Shown here one piece after another: positions 12,401 to 27,099 of a stretch of 64,000 nt of DNA; position 1 is the first letter of the stretch; every line of letters starts with the position of its first letter. The stretch is from Atrichornis clamosus (lineage: Eukaryota; Chordata; Aves; Passeriformes; Menuridae): contig WBMZ01012664.1 of NCBI GenBank assembly GCA_013400975.1, positions 62,001 to 126,000 on the forward strand. Direction: 5' to 3'. The notes under the pieces are model-generated. The model did no database searches. It was not told the DNA's origin and saw nothing but the letters and a program-made list of their open reading frames with translations. Made by a program: the position numbers and the translations under genes.

Positions 12401-14661
12401 CAACAATGAAAAAAAACCAAACCTCAGACAACCCAAAATGCACACAAAACCAAAATAAACTGAAGCAAAACAGAAAACAGAGGGAGCTTCAAAACAAAGG
12501 ACCACAAAAAACACAAGCAATACAACCAACTCACACAATTTCAGGAATGAAAGGTTAATGATTTAATGTGTTTACATGGCTTGCTGTAATCCCATAAAGA
12601 TGATGATCAATGATTGACAATTTGTCAAGGGCCTAGATAGCCCGTTTGGAGCAAAGGAACAGCATGGGAGCAGTTGCCATGCCAGGATATTCCTTTCATG
12701 GTATGAGAAGATTTATGGAATTGGTGGACAGCGAGTTTGAGAATTTTCTCTTAGAAGGGAAGACACCGAATTCTTTGCAGACTTACCCTAAAATACACTT
12801 TAGAATTAGAGAGGCTATACATACAATTGACCAGACCTGCAAATAAAAACAGGCTCCCTCTTGTTTCAAGAGACAGAGCCACTGCATTGACCCTAACATG
12901 GACCCTGCTGCGCACATGTGTCCCATCAGCATCCTGGTTAGTCTGCCCTCTGCCATTTCATCCCACAGCTACTAATTTAGTGAGATTAAATAATTACTTC
13001 AACCTGCATCATACCAGTGCCCTGACCAACTCCAATTGCCCTGCCAAATCAGATCCAGCAGTGTACAATCCAGAATCTTAGATATAAGAGAAAACACTAG
13101 TAAATTATGTTAAAACGGGAGGAGACAGAGAAGACAGGGATAGTTAATAAGGTTTCGACTGCTTTTCTTGAATCACAACACCCCCACACAGGATAATTGA
13201 TCCAAGAATCTCTCTGAAGATTTCTATGAACAGGTGTAGGCAGTTAACAGCTCTAACACCAGTAGGTGCCATGGAAGGGTGTGCATGGTTTAGGCTTCAC
13301 TGAAGAGCAGTATATTGTGTATATATTACACAGGTGTTTACCTCTGCTTTTTCATATACTGGGATCATGAAAGTGGCTTTAAACTAATGTCAGCTAAAAC
13401 TAGGTCCATACAGCAAATATCTTCAGGTGGGACTCAGGCTTGTGAAGGAGCAGCTTGTGGTTTGTTACTGGTGCAGCCATGCAAAAGAATCTGCTAACAG
13501 AGGTGGAAAACAGATACGCACCCAATTTTCCCATTTCATGCATTTTTAAAGAACTTACATCTTTAGTTACATCTGAAGGATGTAGAAGGTCCTGCATAAA
13601 GAGGACCAAATGGATCCAAATCACTGTCTAAGTAGGAAAGTTCATTTCATTTTGAAGAATTCTGTATAGTTCTAATGAGTTCTGGGTATGGAGATGGGAG
13701 ACGTGACTGCCAGATGGAATTTATTTCACACTGTCTGAACTTTTTTCCCCAGAGAACCACAGGATTCTGACTACAAGGGGAAAGAATATTAAGAAAAGGA
13801 AAGGGTCTCATCTGTCCATTGTATCATATTATTTCAGCGTAACTATCCTGTTTTACTTTGAGCCAGGGACAGAATTATTGTTTAAAAAAAAAGTTAAAAA
13901 TAAAAAAAAAGTAAATGTGTATATTCATTCATAGAATAACCAAGATAGATGATGTTTGAGGTACAAACCAACCAAAGCCTGACTAGGAACACCTATGTAA
14001 TCTATCATTCAGACTTCATAATTTCACCCACATTCTTTCAATATTGTATTCTCGGCCTCTTCAGAGACTGTGAATAACCACAACACTATTGATTAAAAGG
14101 ATAAGGTAACTCCAAGACAAGAGTAAGCAGGATGAAAACACCAATGCATTTCACACAAATTATCCATGTGCTGGTGGCTGCTAATAGATTCTGGTGATGC
14201 AAGAGTCATTGACAACAAATCTAAAGTCCCCCTTGGATTTCTGTTACTGAAGGGTCCCTGAGAAGTTCACCTGTGGTAGAAAAGTCAGTTTGCTTAAGAG
14301 CTTCCTATCCTTTCTAAAGTAACAATCAACCTAATTTGGGAAACTTCTGACCAGACCTGTCAGAAGGTACAAAAAGATACAGAGAGCAGTGCCACAGGGG
14401 TTTCTGATTTACAGAAAAGCATGAAGAGAAGCCAGAGGAGACTGTACACAATTGCAAGCAGCACTGCAAAATTTTTGCCTCTTCACAGGAAGGGAGCACT
14501 CTGGTATTGAATGACAGAAGCCTTTTTTTAAAGGTCTGGAAATTAAATTCAGATCTCCTCAGGCCCAGCCCTGAATCTAAACCTCTGTTTCTTCACATTT
14601 GGTATCTTTCAGGACTGCACATTTCCAATGCCTCCAGTATATATAGAAATATTAAAACAGG
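9402..14661. other. Non-coding sequence, no gene seen
   Basis: AT-rich DNA with A/C-rich stretches (10008-10040, 12411-12530) and the T-rich tract at 11370-11400. Frames such as 12646-12846 and 10955-11200 on the plus strand resemble no known protein. A perfect 16-bp palindrome lies at 9680-9695. Confidence 0.5.
11370..11400. repeat. T-rich (poly-pyrimidine) tract
   Basis: About 31 bp of T with a few C and one A near the end. It could be the reverse of an old poly-A tail, but no retrocopy can be recognised next to it. Confidence 0.8.
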
Positions 14662-14707
14662 GTTGTAGCTAAGAGTAAAATTTTGTTGTAGCTAAGAGTA
14701 AAATTTT
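14662..14707. repeat. Exact 23-bp tandem duplication
   Basis: Two perfect, directly abutting copies of a 23-bp unit, 14662-14684 and 14685-14707. Each begins GTTGTAGCTAAG and ends AAAATTTT. The identity of the copies points to a recent slippage or duplication event. Confidence 0.95.
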
Positions 14708-14753
14708 GAGTACCTCACAATCTATTGAAGGCCATCGTCAGTATAGTTCCTTT

Positions 14754-15131
14754 ATGTCTAGATGCACACACTCACATGAAATACACAGAAAATATTTATG
14801 TCACTACAATTCCCAAAGACAAAATGTGTCCTTCTGGCTTCTCCAGAACATAACAGGTATTTATCAAAATTACTTAAAACACAGCACACACACAATGTTC
14901 AGTGAATACTGGCAGGTTTATACGTGCAAGTGCTACCCTGGCAGTTGCAACGGTGCCACAGGCCCAGAGAAAACAGCTGTAGCATTCAAATATACTGTGC
15001 TAGACATACTGAGAACCACGCTCCACTTGCTCAAAGAGGGGAAGGATAAAGGGCATTCTATATACTTCTCCATGCACAACTGCTGCAGTAAGTGTTCTGA
15101 ATGCCACAAATGTAAACATCAAAAAAGATAA
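14754..15131 (+). other. Longest open frame in the window, probably chance
   Basis: 125 codons from ATG at 14754 to a TAA at 15129-15131. The frame stays open upstream to 14706, inside the tandem duplication. The predicted peptide has no signal peptide or membrane segment. It ends in a cysteine cluster (CCSKCSECHKCKHQKR), but the spacing C-C-x2-C-x2-C-x2-C fits no zinc-binding family that I can name. No upstream promoter or good acceptor was found. A length of 125-141 codons is near the expected maximum for 64 kb of non-coding DNA read in six frames, so I do not call it a gene. Confidence 0.1.
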
Positions 15132-18100
15132 TTGACTGAGAACTAACAGCACGTCAATATTGAGCATCGCCAAGGCAACACCACAGCTTTCCATTCAGGT
15201 TCACACTTTATCCTTTGGCTCAACTAGATCTGGCACCACGACTTGCAGCAAAGTACGTGAGAAAAAAAACGTGCCTGTGACCCTCGAGACCAATAGGTGT
15301 CATTTTATAAGCAGAAAGGCTTCTGTGCATATCACATTACAGATGCTGTAAAAAGTCCTCTATATCCTGCAGCTGAATAGTCAAGCCTAATAACACATTT
15401 AACCTTTACGAATATACAAACAGGATGGCAGAAGAGATGATTTTAATCAGATCTGAATGCATATGAGAGGACAACATGCAAATTATATGGATTAAGCAAT
15501 TACACTTCTAACATTTCAGCAGAAACCAACAGAGATTCCTGTTGCAATTGCCATGAAGGACAATAGCGCTCAGATTATAATTTAAAATACATTTTATGAA
15601 ACACAGATTTCCATCAGCCAAAAAAATAACCTCAGACTGACTTTTAGCGATATGACAGCATATGTCCCACTGCTGTGTGTCAAATAGAACTTCACAAGCT
15701 CACTGATCTTTGCTGCACAGAGAGGGTATGTTTGCAATTACTTTTGTTGCAAGATTTCTCCCCATCTCTGGGCAGAGTGGGGAGGAGGAGCTCCAAAAAA
15801 TGGCATAGAAAAAAAATACGCATTCTCAATCTAGAGGATTAACACAAGGAGAGCATGGAAAGTGTTTGTTCAACTTGCTCTACCATCACAAACCATGATC
15901 TCAGACCCTCAAGAAAGCCACCACATACATATGTTAAGAATCAGAAGATGGCTATTGGATATACTCAAGGGTGAGCTTTGTGCGTGAAGGACAACCCTGA
16001 AAACAGGAAATCTAATGAAAAGCAAGATGGCAATGCCTGTCCAGAATCAACCAATGAAATAAATAATTGAACCAGACAACGATTGTGTTGATTCCACAGC
16101 CTTCAAGAGAATTATAACAAACCATTAACAGTGGAAAGTAGTTCCCATGGGGATAGACAAAATTATGAAGATCACTGGGCAGTAACAAACCGAAGAACAA
16201 CAGGACAGGATTAGATTCTAGTCTTCATGCTGACCTCTTGGCGGTGGTGGAAATGGCTGAAACCCCTGTTGGGTCAAAGCTGGAAAGGCAGCCAGTTTAT
16301 GGGGTGGCAGGTCAGGTAAGAGAAATAAACTTATAGCTACACTGAGTGAAATTACACTGAGGCTTTTACTTTCTTATTTTAATCAGAGCCTATCTAAAAT
16401 CTTCCACCACGTTCCTGGCGATACACCTTTTAAACTTTTTATATTGTTACCCTAACATGCAATATTCCTGCGGGATCACTGAAATTAGCATAAAGCACAC
16501 ATTAGCTGTTGTTCCAGACCACATATGCTGATTTTATTGCTTTGCTTCTGCTTTTGATCGAGATAAACCTAAGTTCACTTTTGACCCTTGCCTCATTTCA
16601 AATCCATTTTAATGGTTCAATAGGACAAAGCCCAGTTTTGTTTTGGTTTTTTACTCACACAGAAATTAAATTGTTTTCTGTAGCAACACTATGAAAGTGC
16701 TGCTAATATTCTGGAAGGCGCAAACTGGCAATTAAATAGATTTTATAAAATCTGCCATTTTGTTAGATGAAAAGATGTCTAAAAGAATAAGGAGGACATC
16801 ATTTCAAATGCAGATTAAGGGAAATGTAACTCACACATTTTTGGTGTTTTATTTGTTTATTTTAAACTTTTTATATTGAAATATTTACTTATTCCAATAA
16901 AGGAAGAGGACATGTGTTAGCTATTCACAGTAGATACCATATACATTGGGTCTGAAATAAAATAAAAGGGGTTTAAAGGGATAAAAAGGAAACATACATT
17001 ATTCAGGGAAAAAGTCACTGATGGATAACTCTTATTGAACCAGAAATAAATAATGAGGCCATGGCTAGCAAGTGAAAAAGATGGGTTTAAGAAAGATCAT
17101 TTAAAGGACAGTGACACATTGCATCTGGATCCTTCCATTCTTTCTCTGAGAATGCAAAAGACATAATAAACAACAAAGGAGGAATTCAAGTATGTGAATC
17201 TAAGAAGAAACGTGAAGTAAATTGCGGCCTGTGAGACCTGGTCTGATCAGGAAACTGACAGAACTGCTTCACTTCCAGAATAAACTCAATGGAAAGGATG
17301 GATTCCTATGGACAGAAGAGGGTGTAGAGATGCACTGCAGAAGGAGGAGCAGCACAAGGCAGAAGAAAGGAAAGATATATTCATACTGACTGCAGGAGCA
17401 CTGCCAATTTGTACTGAATTGAAAGATATATGGTTGGAATATTATGGGAAATTGCAGTAGAGCTCCAGGGCAAGATAAGATGCCAGACCTGGCAATGTTT
17501 AGTAGGGGAAAGAAAAGTTAGAACAGTGATCAAGAAGGATTTGGATGATGTACATCCTAGAGAGGATAAAGATTGCCGAATTATATTGAAAGAAAACACT
17601 TTTCCTGTGATGCTAAGAACATGTTCATAGCCACTTCCTGCTTGACATTAAAAAATGAGCAGAAATCACGTGCTTAGCAAAATAACAGGTAGCTGATCAA
17701 AATGTGATAAAAGCTAACAGAGTTTGAAGACATATTTACAAGATGGCACTGCAAATTTATTTCATTCTCTTAAAGCAAACATTTCAGGCATATATAAAAT
17801 TGAGAGAGCTGCCTGAATCAAATCCTTTTAGAAAAAAGTGCTCAGAATACATTTACATTTCAATTGAAACATCACTGAGGAGCGAAACAAAAGAGAAAGC
17901 CCAGGGCAACTTCAGGAAAGGAAAGAAGATTTGAAAGGACTTTCTAGCTCTGAAGAAAAAAAAAAAATCCACTTTCTGTGTAGATTCAGTCTTTATTGGG
18001 AGATGGGACCTCAGACACTGGAAACCCCAATACCAAAGACACGTGAGACAACAGAACAAGAATGCTGTTGTGTATGAACAGGGGACCAAAGTGGTGGCAG

Positions 18101-21100
18101 GATGGGGTTGTCTTTTCAAATGAGATCTATTCATTCCCCAAAGGATCAAACCTGATTCTGAACTCATTCTGACACCAGAAGGGTTAGTCTCCATCCGTCT
18201 AGGTGGTACAACCCCTATTAGAAGAGCCCATTTAATATTTTCCCACTTCTAGATTGATCTATAACCTGAGAGTTATTTGAGGATGCCACAGTTTCATTTC
18301 AGAAGTCAGACTAACATTTCGTTACTGAGTAGTTTGTCAAGCCTCCAGTTTATTTTTCACCTCTGTTCAACACATTCAGTCAAAACAGGATAACCTGGTA
18401 ATAAAAACTCAGACAGGGCAAGCACCAGAGAACAAAGCTGCTCCATTTCATTTGATCTACTCTACATATGAATTTTCCAATTCATATGTGGTAACAACAT
18501 TTAGAATATCTAATATTTAGTTACTGACAAAAACATACAGCAGCCCATTAACACAACCTTACTGTGGTAATAGATTGCAATTTTAAGTTTGGACCTTGCT
18601 ATTGAGGAGCAACAATTTCAAATAAATATTTTAATTCAATAAAAATAGCATATATTTACTTTCTTGTCAAATCAAGAAACGTTTCCTCTTCCCATGTTAG
18701 AAAAACATTTGACTTAATTTTTTTCCTGCCTATCTTTCTGCAAAGCTATTTAAAAAGCTGTCATCTGTGATCAGCACTGATGCTAGTTATATTCTTATGC
18801 CACAGTTTGATAAGAAAAGCCAGTCCTCAGCCTGAAGCAGTCCACCTACCAAGTTGCCTTGGAATCAGGAGTCTTAAAAAGCCTGCAAGTTTCACCTTTC
18901 AAGGAGCGATGAGCACAAGTGCCAGAACCCCCTAGTTTGTCATGTTCTCTGCTGCTTGTCAACCTGCCAGGCAGCTTGCCAAAGGCTGAGGCAGGAGAGC
19001 CAGCTAGAAACCCAGCAGGGATCTGTCAGAGCCCTGCCTCAGCTTTGCTGAAATGAAAATGGTCTGCGCAAACCATTCTGATTTCAGCAAGCCAGCAAGT
19101 TCTAAAGCACAGTGATTGGCTACTTTGAAAGAATGGACTGTGACTGGAGTTATCCTTTCCTACATTCCTATGAAGAGAGCATTTATGAGAACTTTCCTGG
19201 TCAGACTTACTCAGTTGAAGGCACAGGCACATCATCTTCCCCAGGTCAGCTTCTGATAGGGAAACCTGCGTTGCATTGGATAAACAGATTCATCTCCTAT
19301 CTAAGCCAAACATCCTTTTCCTCCCTCATATTTTCCACAGAAGAGGCATATTTACTTTGGTGCTAAACTGTTCTTTCTGTCTGGGTCCATGTTATGTTCA
19401 CAACACCAGTGAACTAGACTCACAGCTTTTCTGCCAGCCTTTCCTGGTACTTTCTTTTGGGTTCTTGTCCAGACTCTGCTCTTGGTTGGAAATTAACTTC
19501 AGTAGAAAAAAAAGCAAAAAACCAGAAGCCATTAGCTAGAAACTGAGCAGGTCTTCCATGTCATTCCTTTCCTGATCAGCACTTTGCCTTATCTATTGCT
19601 ACTAACTGGTTCGTGTCAGCTGGGAGGGAAGGAAAGTTGTCAATAAACCACAGGAATGCATTTTGGGGGCCAGAGGGAACCCAAAGCAGTGCTGATCTTT
19701 GGCTTATCCAGATAGTGACAGGTTTGGTACTGAAAAGAGCTCCTGATCAACAAGAGCGTAAAACATGAGAGCGGAGGAATGGTAAAGTAATACAGAAATA
19801 AAGCTTTCAAATGTGCCTTTAACTCAGTGTTTTCTTAATCTCAAAGGTCCAGGATATAAATTCAAGGGTTTCCAGACCTTTTTTCCCCCCCAGACCTTCA
19901 ATCTTTAGGTTTGCCAAATTTGAAATGCAACCAGAGTTTTGAGGTATTACATTAACCTCCAGCAAACACAACGCACTACAGAAGAAAACCAAACCCTAGC
20001 GCTATCAAATCAGAAAAATCCGTTACGCTAACATTAATTCTTCTAAATTGAATGTCTTTCCTTAGGGCACCAGTGCTCCACTGGATGCTTCCATCCTGGC
20101 CAAATATTCATTTCATGATATTCTGAAGATCAGCATAAATAATGAAGAGCCAAACAGTCAACCCAAGTAACCCTGAAACTACCAAGACTGCAGGATTTGC
20201 TTCTGTTGTTCTTGTTATTCTGTACTGCTGAGCTGGCACTAAGCATGTTAAATCTCTCAGATAGTTGAAGAAATTTATGGTTTCAGTATTCCTAAGTAAA
20301 CAGAGCCTCTGTTTTTCCATTACACTAACTAGCATATATCCAGCATGCCAGGATCAGCATTCACCAAAAAAGGATTTCCAGAAAAAAATATTTGAAAACC
20401 ATGAATTCTTAAAAGGATAGAAACATATACAGAGATAAATGTGTGTAACAATTCCAAAGATATGTGACAGCATGAAGTGGAGTAGGTTGAGGAAGAAATA
20501 TTGTAATTATAAAACCCTGTAATCTGGAACAGGGCTAGTTGATTCCTGTAATGGTGTAATTCTGCTGGTTTTAACATTATTAAAAACATTTTACATTATG
20601 TAGCTATGGTATCTGATTAGGTAATTTACATGGAGTGATTTGACAGGAATTTTAAAATATCCTTATTGCTTTACATATCTATTAGAAAGGAACATTTCTA
20701 TTTTACTGTCTATGCAATGAGGCAGAAATTCTTATATCTTTCAGAATATGAATCCAGAAGACTAGAATTTAATTACAACAGAGCAGAGACTCAGGTGTGA
20801 TTTTTCTTCAAATCCTCCAAATACATGATTTTTAAATTGGAGGGATTCACTCTTTTAAATGCCTAAATTTTACTAAACCAGTTCTCAAACTACTCAAGAT
20901 TTTCTGCTTGTTTAAAACTCTGCTCTCTGATTTCCATTTACTTTGGCCTTCCTTTAACACCACTATAATACCCTGTTTTGTTTTTCCATTGCTGTTTCTC
21001 CTCCACAATCTGCCAGAGCTTTACTTTTCATTAGAGGCTCCTTCTCCAACACACCACAGCTACGCTCCTTACTTTGTTTTACCTTTGTGCTTTTCACTAA

Positions 21101-24100
21101 CCAGTCTTACACACATACAATTTTCACAACTATTTCTAAACTGCATATCGCAGTTCTATTATCTATTTCTGACTTCCTTCTTCAAATTAATATTTATTTA
21201 ACCTTTCTGTACAGCTATCTCCTCCCACGTAGCACAGCTGCTTTCAAAGGGCTGATGTCACCTACTCATGCACAGGTCTGCCTTATGCACTGCTTACAGA
21301 GTGGGAAATTCCAGAAGTTAGGCTAGGAAGAATTATCTTGTGATTTCTCCATCAGCTGTTGCCCAATGTCTTGGACTAGATTCCTAGCTTTTAAAATGAA
21401 CCCTATCTAAAGGTATATTTATGCTAGCAAATTAAACAGTGCCAGGAAAGAGACATCACAGTGTTAAGGGGCACTGAAACTTGTTTTGACTGTTATATTT
21501 TTAAGTCTCAAATAGCTTTTTGCACGTAGCAAATCACACCCCCCTAAACAATTCCCTGAAGACAGCAGATAAGGATCACTCCCAGAAAAAACATGTCAGC
21601 TTGAATTTTGCCCACCTGTTCCTTATGCTGGAGGGTAAAAGAGTTTCGTAATACAGACAAGTTTTTTTTCCATGCCAGCTGACCTCACTGTCTGAAAATG
21701 GTCCAAAGCACATCTAATTTAACTATAGAGATGTAACCAGTAAGGCCACTAGTATCCACTATCAATCCTGCCATTTTAAATGACCGTGGAGTTTACCCAG
21801 GGGCAGGAGAGAGAGCAATACAAGAGTAATTTAGAATAAAATAGCTAAGTGGGTCTTTAATTATTGAATCCTCAGGCAATGTCATTTGGAATCAATCAAT
21901 GACGGAGTTTGCACTGAACATCACATTAACTTCTCCAAGAGCTTTATCTCCAATGTTAATTTCTTTTATGCAGTTCAACCACTGAGAGCTTATTTTTAAA
22001 TGTTTACATATGCAACCAGGAGATAGCTGCAAAAAGAGCAAACGTGACTGATGCATGTGAAACTTTCTAGCTGAACTTTGCATGGGAATTTAGCATTCAT
22101 GAGACAGCTGCAGTACATCTTTATTGCTGCTGGCATACTGATAGCACAGTGCTATTTCACACTGACAACACAGCACTTCAGCAATCCAGTATTCAGAGAG
22201 GTTGCCTGGATTCAGGTCAGGACTGTAAATCCTATCTCCCAGGAGTTTCACGCTGAGCAGCTGACATTTCAGCAACTCCCCCCCTTCCCCAACAGAGAGT
22301 TTAAGTAATAAGCCCAACAAACAAACCTTGCTAAACAACTACTCTGTCGTTCACTTACTTCATAAGAACTCTATGAAATACACACATCTGAGGAACACAC
22401 ACAGCATTACAGGCAAGCTAAGAGTGCATACAGCAAGAGTTTGACAGTCTTGTTCTACACCAGGAATATGCAGGCATGGAAAGACCTCAGAGGGAAAATA
22501 TATTCCATGATGTTTCTGCACAGCAGTTCCACAAGACTTCAAACCTAGACTTAGAAGAGTCAAACACAGTTGTTTACAACCCACTTTGTAATGCTTCAGA
22601 AAAGTCAGTTTTTCTACACCACCAAGGTTTCAAGTTTTCTGAAGCATTTAAGGCTTCCAGAAGATTTGTCCAGTATGTAGTTATATATTAATAGCTGGAC
22701 TTCCAGTTGTGAAAAGTGACCCATACCCCCTGATCTTGCAATTATGCAAGACCTGAACCAGGCAGTGAGGAACCCTGGACTCCTTACAGGGTTCTTACTG
22801 TGATCCTTATGCTGAACCCCATTCAGTCAGTATAGTAGCACTGCTTTTAAATTTTGTCAGTAAATAGAGGTAATTTTTTATTTCCTTTCTCAAATTTAGC
22901 ATCTCAAAAGGTATGGTCCCAGCTGCACAGGAGTTACATGCATCCATTTTATCACCAAAGGATTTTTACATAGTCTACCACACTACTGAAAAGCAAACTT
23001 TATGACAAGGAAGAGGGATGTCTCCACTCCTCTCTCACCACAGTTAAAACACAGTTTCATCTTTTGCCCTTATAAAAGTTCTCACATCATTCTTATTTCC
23101 ATAACATTAAAATGCTCTCAAGTAATAAAAGAGATGCAACTACTGTCTGTTTACACAGTTCATTTAGCCTCAACCTTCCCCAAAATGAAAATCCTGACTT
23201 CCTGCTGCAGAAGAAAAAAAACCCCAAAAAACAAATAACCAAAGCCAGTTATTTTCCCCTTAAACATCTTTGGCCAATGTCCAAAACCCACTGGCAGACT
23301 CAGGCAGATTCTTCCACCAAGAAAAGCAGTCAAAACCCACTCTCTTACTAATTCAAGAGGCATACGGTGAGAGATTTCTTCAGGAAAGACTATGGGGAGG
23401 AAGGCAATCCTCTCTGTTTAGATCCTGTTATCTAAACCTTCATTTCAGGTTGAAGTAGTGCACTTTTTAAACTGTTTTGGCAACTGAGGCTGAAAAATAA
23501 ATAGCTAAGGCAATGTGAAACAGGCGTGGACAAGCAACTCCGTTTTGTACAATTTTATACAGAGTCACAGAAAATGGACACAGAGCTGTGCTCAATGGCA
23601 CATGGAAGAACGAGCTGGGACTTCTACCAAAGGTCACAGGAGGTCAAGTGCAGACTTAGAGCAGAGGGAAATTTCACCAGGCTCCCTGACTGATTTCCTC
23701 TCCATGACAGTGCTGGGCTACTGATAGAGCAAAGCTCACAATTAGTCCCCTGGAGACTCATGGCACCCTCTCAAACAAAGTTTTGAACAACACATTCAGA
23801 TCCCTATCTTTCAAAAAGCTACACACTCTAGATCTCATCAGTGAAACCCTCGGGGAAATAGCAAGCGCAATACTAATTAAAACAGAAAAAAATCAAAGGA
23901 ACTATCCTAGAAATAACTGTGAAAAAATTCTTTATTTTTTTCATTCAAAAAGGAATTTGCCAAATTCAAATGAATACCAAACTAATTACATTCAAGGTTT
24001 TAACTAGCTTTTGAATTTTTATCACTGCTAACTGATAGTCACTTAGTAGAGCAATAACATTTACATCTACTACTACTTCTGTCTGAGAAACCCAGATAAT

Positions 24101-27099
24101 TAACAATGGAGTGAACACATCATTTAAATGAGGAACTATGGAAAAACAATTCTAAAATAATGAACAAGCCTGAACCTTGGAAAATTGAAACTGTTAAAAG
24201 TCACCCAAAAGCTGAGCTATTAGGGAACAAAGTTCTGACTTTTTCAAGTGCCCAGCAGCATTATCACAATTTTCACCATCTTCTCACCACTGCCATATTG
24301 ATCTGTTTTGTTTAACAGTTTACCCTAAGTGCTACGATATCTTGCAAATTTCTATGATACCTATACCTATTTCTATTACTAATATGCAGAGCCAGGCTCT
24401 TTTATTATCTCTATAACGTTGACTCTGAATGCGGGCACTACAGTTTTCATAAAACACTGGTAAATACTCACTAGCTAGTTTTTTTAGGCTTATAGTAACA
24501 GCCCTTTATTCTCCATGCAGGTATTGATACTACACAGAATATTTTGCATAACAGTTTTGTTATGTTTTTAATTTTCAACATAACACCCAGGCAATATGAT
24601 GTGAAATCCTTCTTATGTTTCATTTATCTGCTTTTGCATCTCTTAAAAACCGTTCAGCACGTTGAGGTAAAGTTAATATATAAGACCTACCTCATGTTTG
24701 CTGAGACATGATGTATTGATACTGTAATAGAGAGCTCTGAAGAAAAGGGAGATCCATCTCCAAAAAACCCACTAGGAGTTCTTGAATTAAAATTATTTTT
24801 TTCTAGGTATTAGGATGGAAACTACATGAATCTAATAGTGCCACTTATTAACCCTGTCCAGCATACACATAGATTGAGACTTCTACCCATGTGTACATTT
24901 ATTTCAACAAATACATTTATTAACACCAATAAGCATCTGGACTCCTTCAGCACCCAAGGTAATAGTTTTCTTCAGCAGCTACATAATTAAAATAGCCCTT
25001 TGAGGGAGCTCTAAAACTTTATAGCATGAATAGCTAAAAGAATTTTATGTTTAAACATATCCTAAATGCAGGAAGAATTACAATTTGTTTGATTAAATGC
25101 CTGACCTTCAGTGCAGTTTTACAAAATGAAGATCTGCTTTAGAGTCCAGCATGATACACATGTTCTAAAGAACTGGCATTCCAGAGATAGGAGACCGTAT
25201 TGGCAGCTGGCACTACCCAGGAACAGAAGCACACAGGATAAATCAGCACGTCCTCTGGCTGCTGAGTTTTCAGTGAATTAGAGGGAAACTTTCTATTCGT
25301 ACATTTTGGGCTTCGGGCAGTTTGCCATTAAAAACAAAACCAGTGAATCTGTAAAATTTATGTCCCACAATCTGCATGATATTCAGGCTAAATCTGTCCT
25401 CTCATCATGCCAGCTCCTTTACCACTGCTGCAGGTGTCAACTTTGTACTTGACTGGCACAACTGAAGACAAACTGGCGTTTTTTACTATCTGTTTTCTAC
25501 AGAGGATCCACTGACAGACAAGAAAAGCATTCAAACAGTAATTAAGTTCTGATTGCTTGACTTGCACCAAAAATATGAGAAACTATAAAAGCTCAACTTA
25601 AAATTTCATATTCCTTTTCTAACTAAAACTTTCACAGTACCCTCATTATTCTGAGCTATTTTCAGCACAAACAAGCATGAGGGAGGAATTCTCTTTTGGT
25701 CAAAACCCTCCAAACAAACTAGGTCCTCATCCTGTTCCCACTTTCTCCACAATTTATTTTAGTTATGAAGGATCTTCAGCAGATCGTTTATTTGTACTGC
25801 ATTTGTCATCTTGGGTTTGTGCGTTTTGTGTTTGATATTTACACTCATGCAATGCTGACTTCATCATACATATCCAATTAATTATGCATTACCACAATCA
25901 TCTCACCATAGAAAAGAATGTGTCACTTTCAACTCCTGGGATTTTGGGAAGGCCTCTGGTAGGTGGAATTTTCACATTCCTTTTGTTCCTTTTTGTTTCT
26001 TCTATGAATCAGTTTGAAGGGGCTGTACAAAAAGGAAGCGATGTTCTGCTCCAGGATTGTTATTCATTCTCTACTGCCCACCAACTAACATGTCAACAAG
26101 TCTTCCCATCATCACACATGCAGTCATGCATTGCTTTGCCTTTGTAGAACATTAGGCACCACATTCTATTTATTTCTAGAAAACTTGCCAGAGTAAGAAG
26201 CCATTTCCTGTTTGGGACTTCTACAGGATACTGTGAGTAAATTTGTAAATTTTATTCCATCTACAAAGCATTTTTCATTCTTTTCTAAACAACTCGCTGC
26301 AGAATCAAAAGATTAAAGATTATTTCTTTCTTTGAAGCTTGCATATAGCAATGAATAAAAATACAAACAGCTGTAGAAAGGAAAAATGCAGAAAGAGTAA
26401 AAGAACAGAGGCCTATGCCAAGAACGTCAGCATGAAATAAGACTTCAAACATCAGTAAAATTCAGTCATATTCTCCTTCCAAAGTTTATTACCAAGTATA
26501 GTAAGTGGTAAGCAATGAAAATACTGAGAGAAGTCAAAGATGGATAACACCTTCTTGTCTCCCCACGGGTTTTTAATTTTTTTTAAATTGAAATCCATTA
26601 CTAAACTAGATTCCTATAAAATATGATCAAAAGCAAAAGGAAGAACTGCTCTCTTAGTCCATTACATTTATTTCAAAACCTGTTTTGGGCCTGATACAGC
26701 TCAGCAAAACAGAACCAAAGGCTAAGAAAATGAGGGGGTTCTCAGATTTTTTGGTATCTGCCTTCTTCAGATGCAATGATCACAAACAATTTAACCCAGG
26801 ACTGCTAATTAAACTGGCTTTCAACTCTACTGGCTTGATAATGCACTTTATGTAAAAGGTAAATTGCAAGCATCCTCCCACAGTCAGCATTACAAAAGGG
26901 AAAATACCCATCTTCATCAGTATTTGTACTATATGAGAAGGGAGGTTTTAAATCATTGCCCTTGGAGCTATTCCAAATGTTATCATCAGATAGAAGAGAG
27001 AAAGGTAATGAGATCTCACTAAAACCAAGGATTGCTTTAGAGTCATACTATACAAGCTGAATCTACAAAGGTAGCCCATTTCATAAACCAGTTAAATAC
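15132..27099. other. Long non-coding stretch, no gene seen
   Basis: Twelve kilobases of AT-rich sequence with no recognised exon, RNA gene or CR1 copy. Purine-rich sequence occupies about 17.0-17.6 kb. A short A run lies at 17958-17967. The hairpin at 18464-18489 is listed separately. Frames on both strands (for example 17853-18194 minus and 19112-19366 plus) have no family resemblance. Confidence 0.5.
18464..18489. repeat. Perfect short inverted repeat (hairpin)
   Basis: Arms ACATATGAATT (18464-18474) and AATTCATATGT (18479-18489) are exact reverse complements around a 4-base TTCC loop. It is AT-rich and too short for a microRNA precursor. It could extrude as a small cruciform or be chance. 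Confidence 0.85.

Noticed and set aside
13928..13975. TTCATAGAATAACC, resembling the reverse of a CR1 tail
   Set aside because: The following sequence does not continue into the CR1 block seen at 1058-1612 or 27490.
16218..16373. Minus-strand frame ending in a proline-rich tail (ALTQQGFQPFPPPPRGQ)
   Set aside because: Only about 51 codons, no good acceptor or polyadenylation signal nearby, and no known protein recognised.
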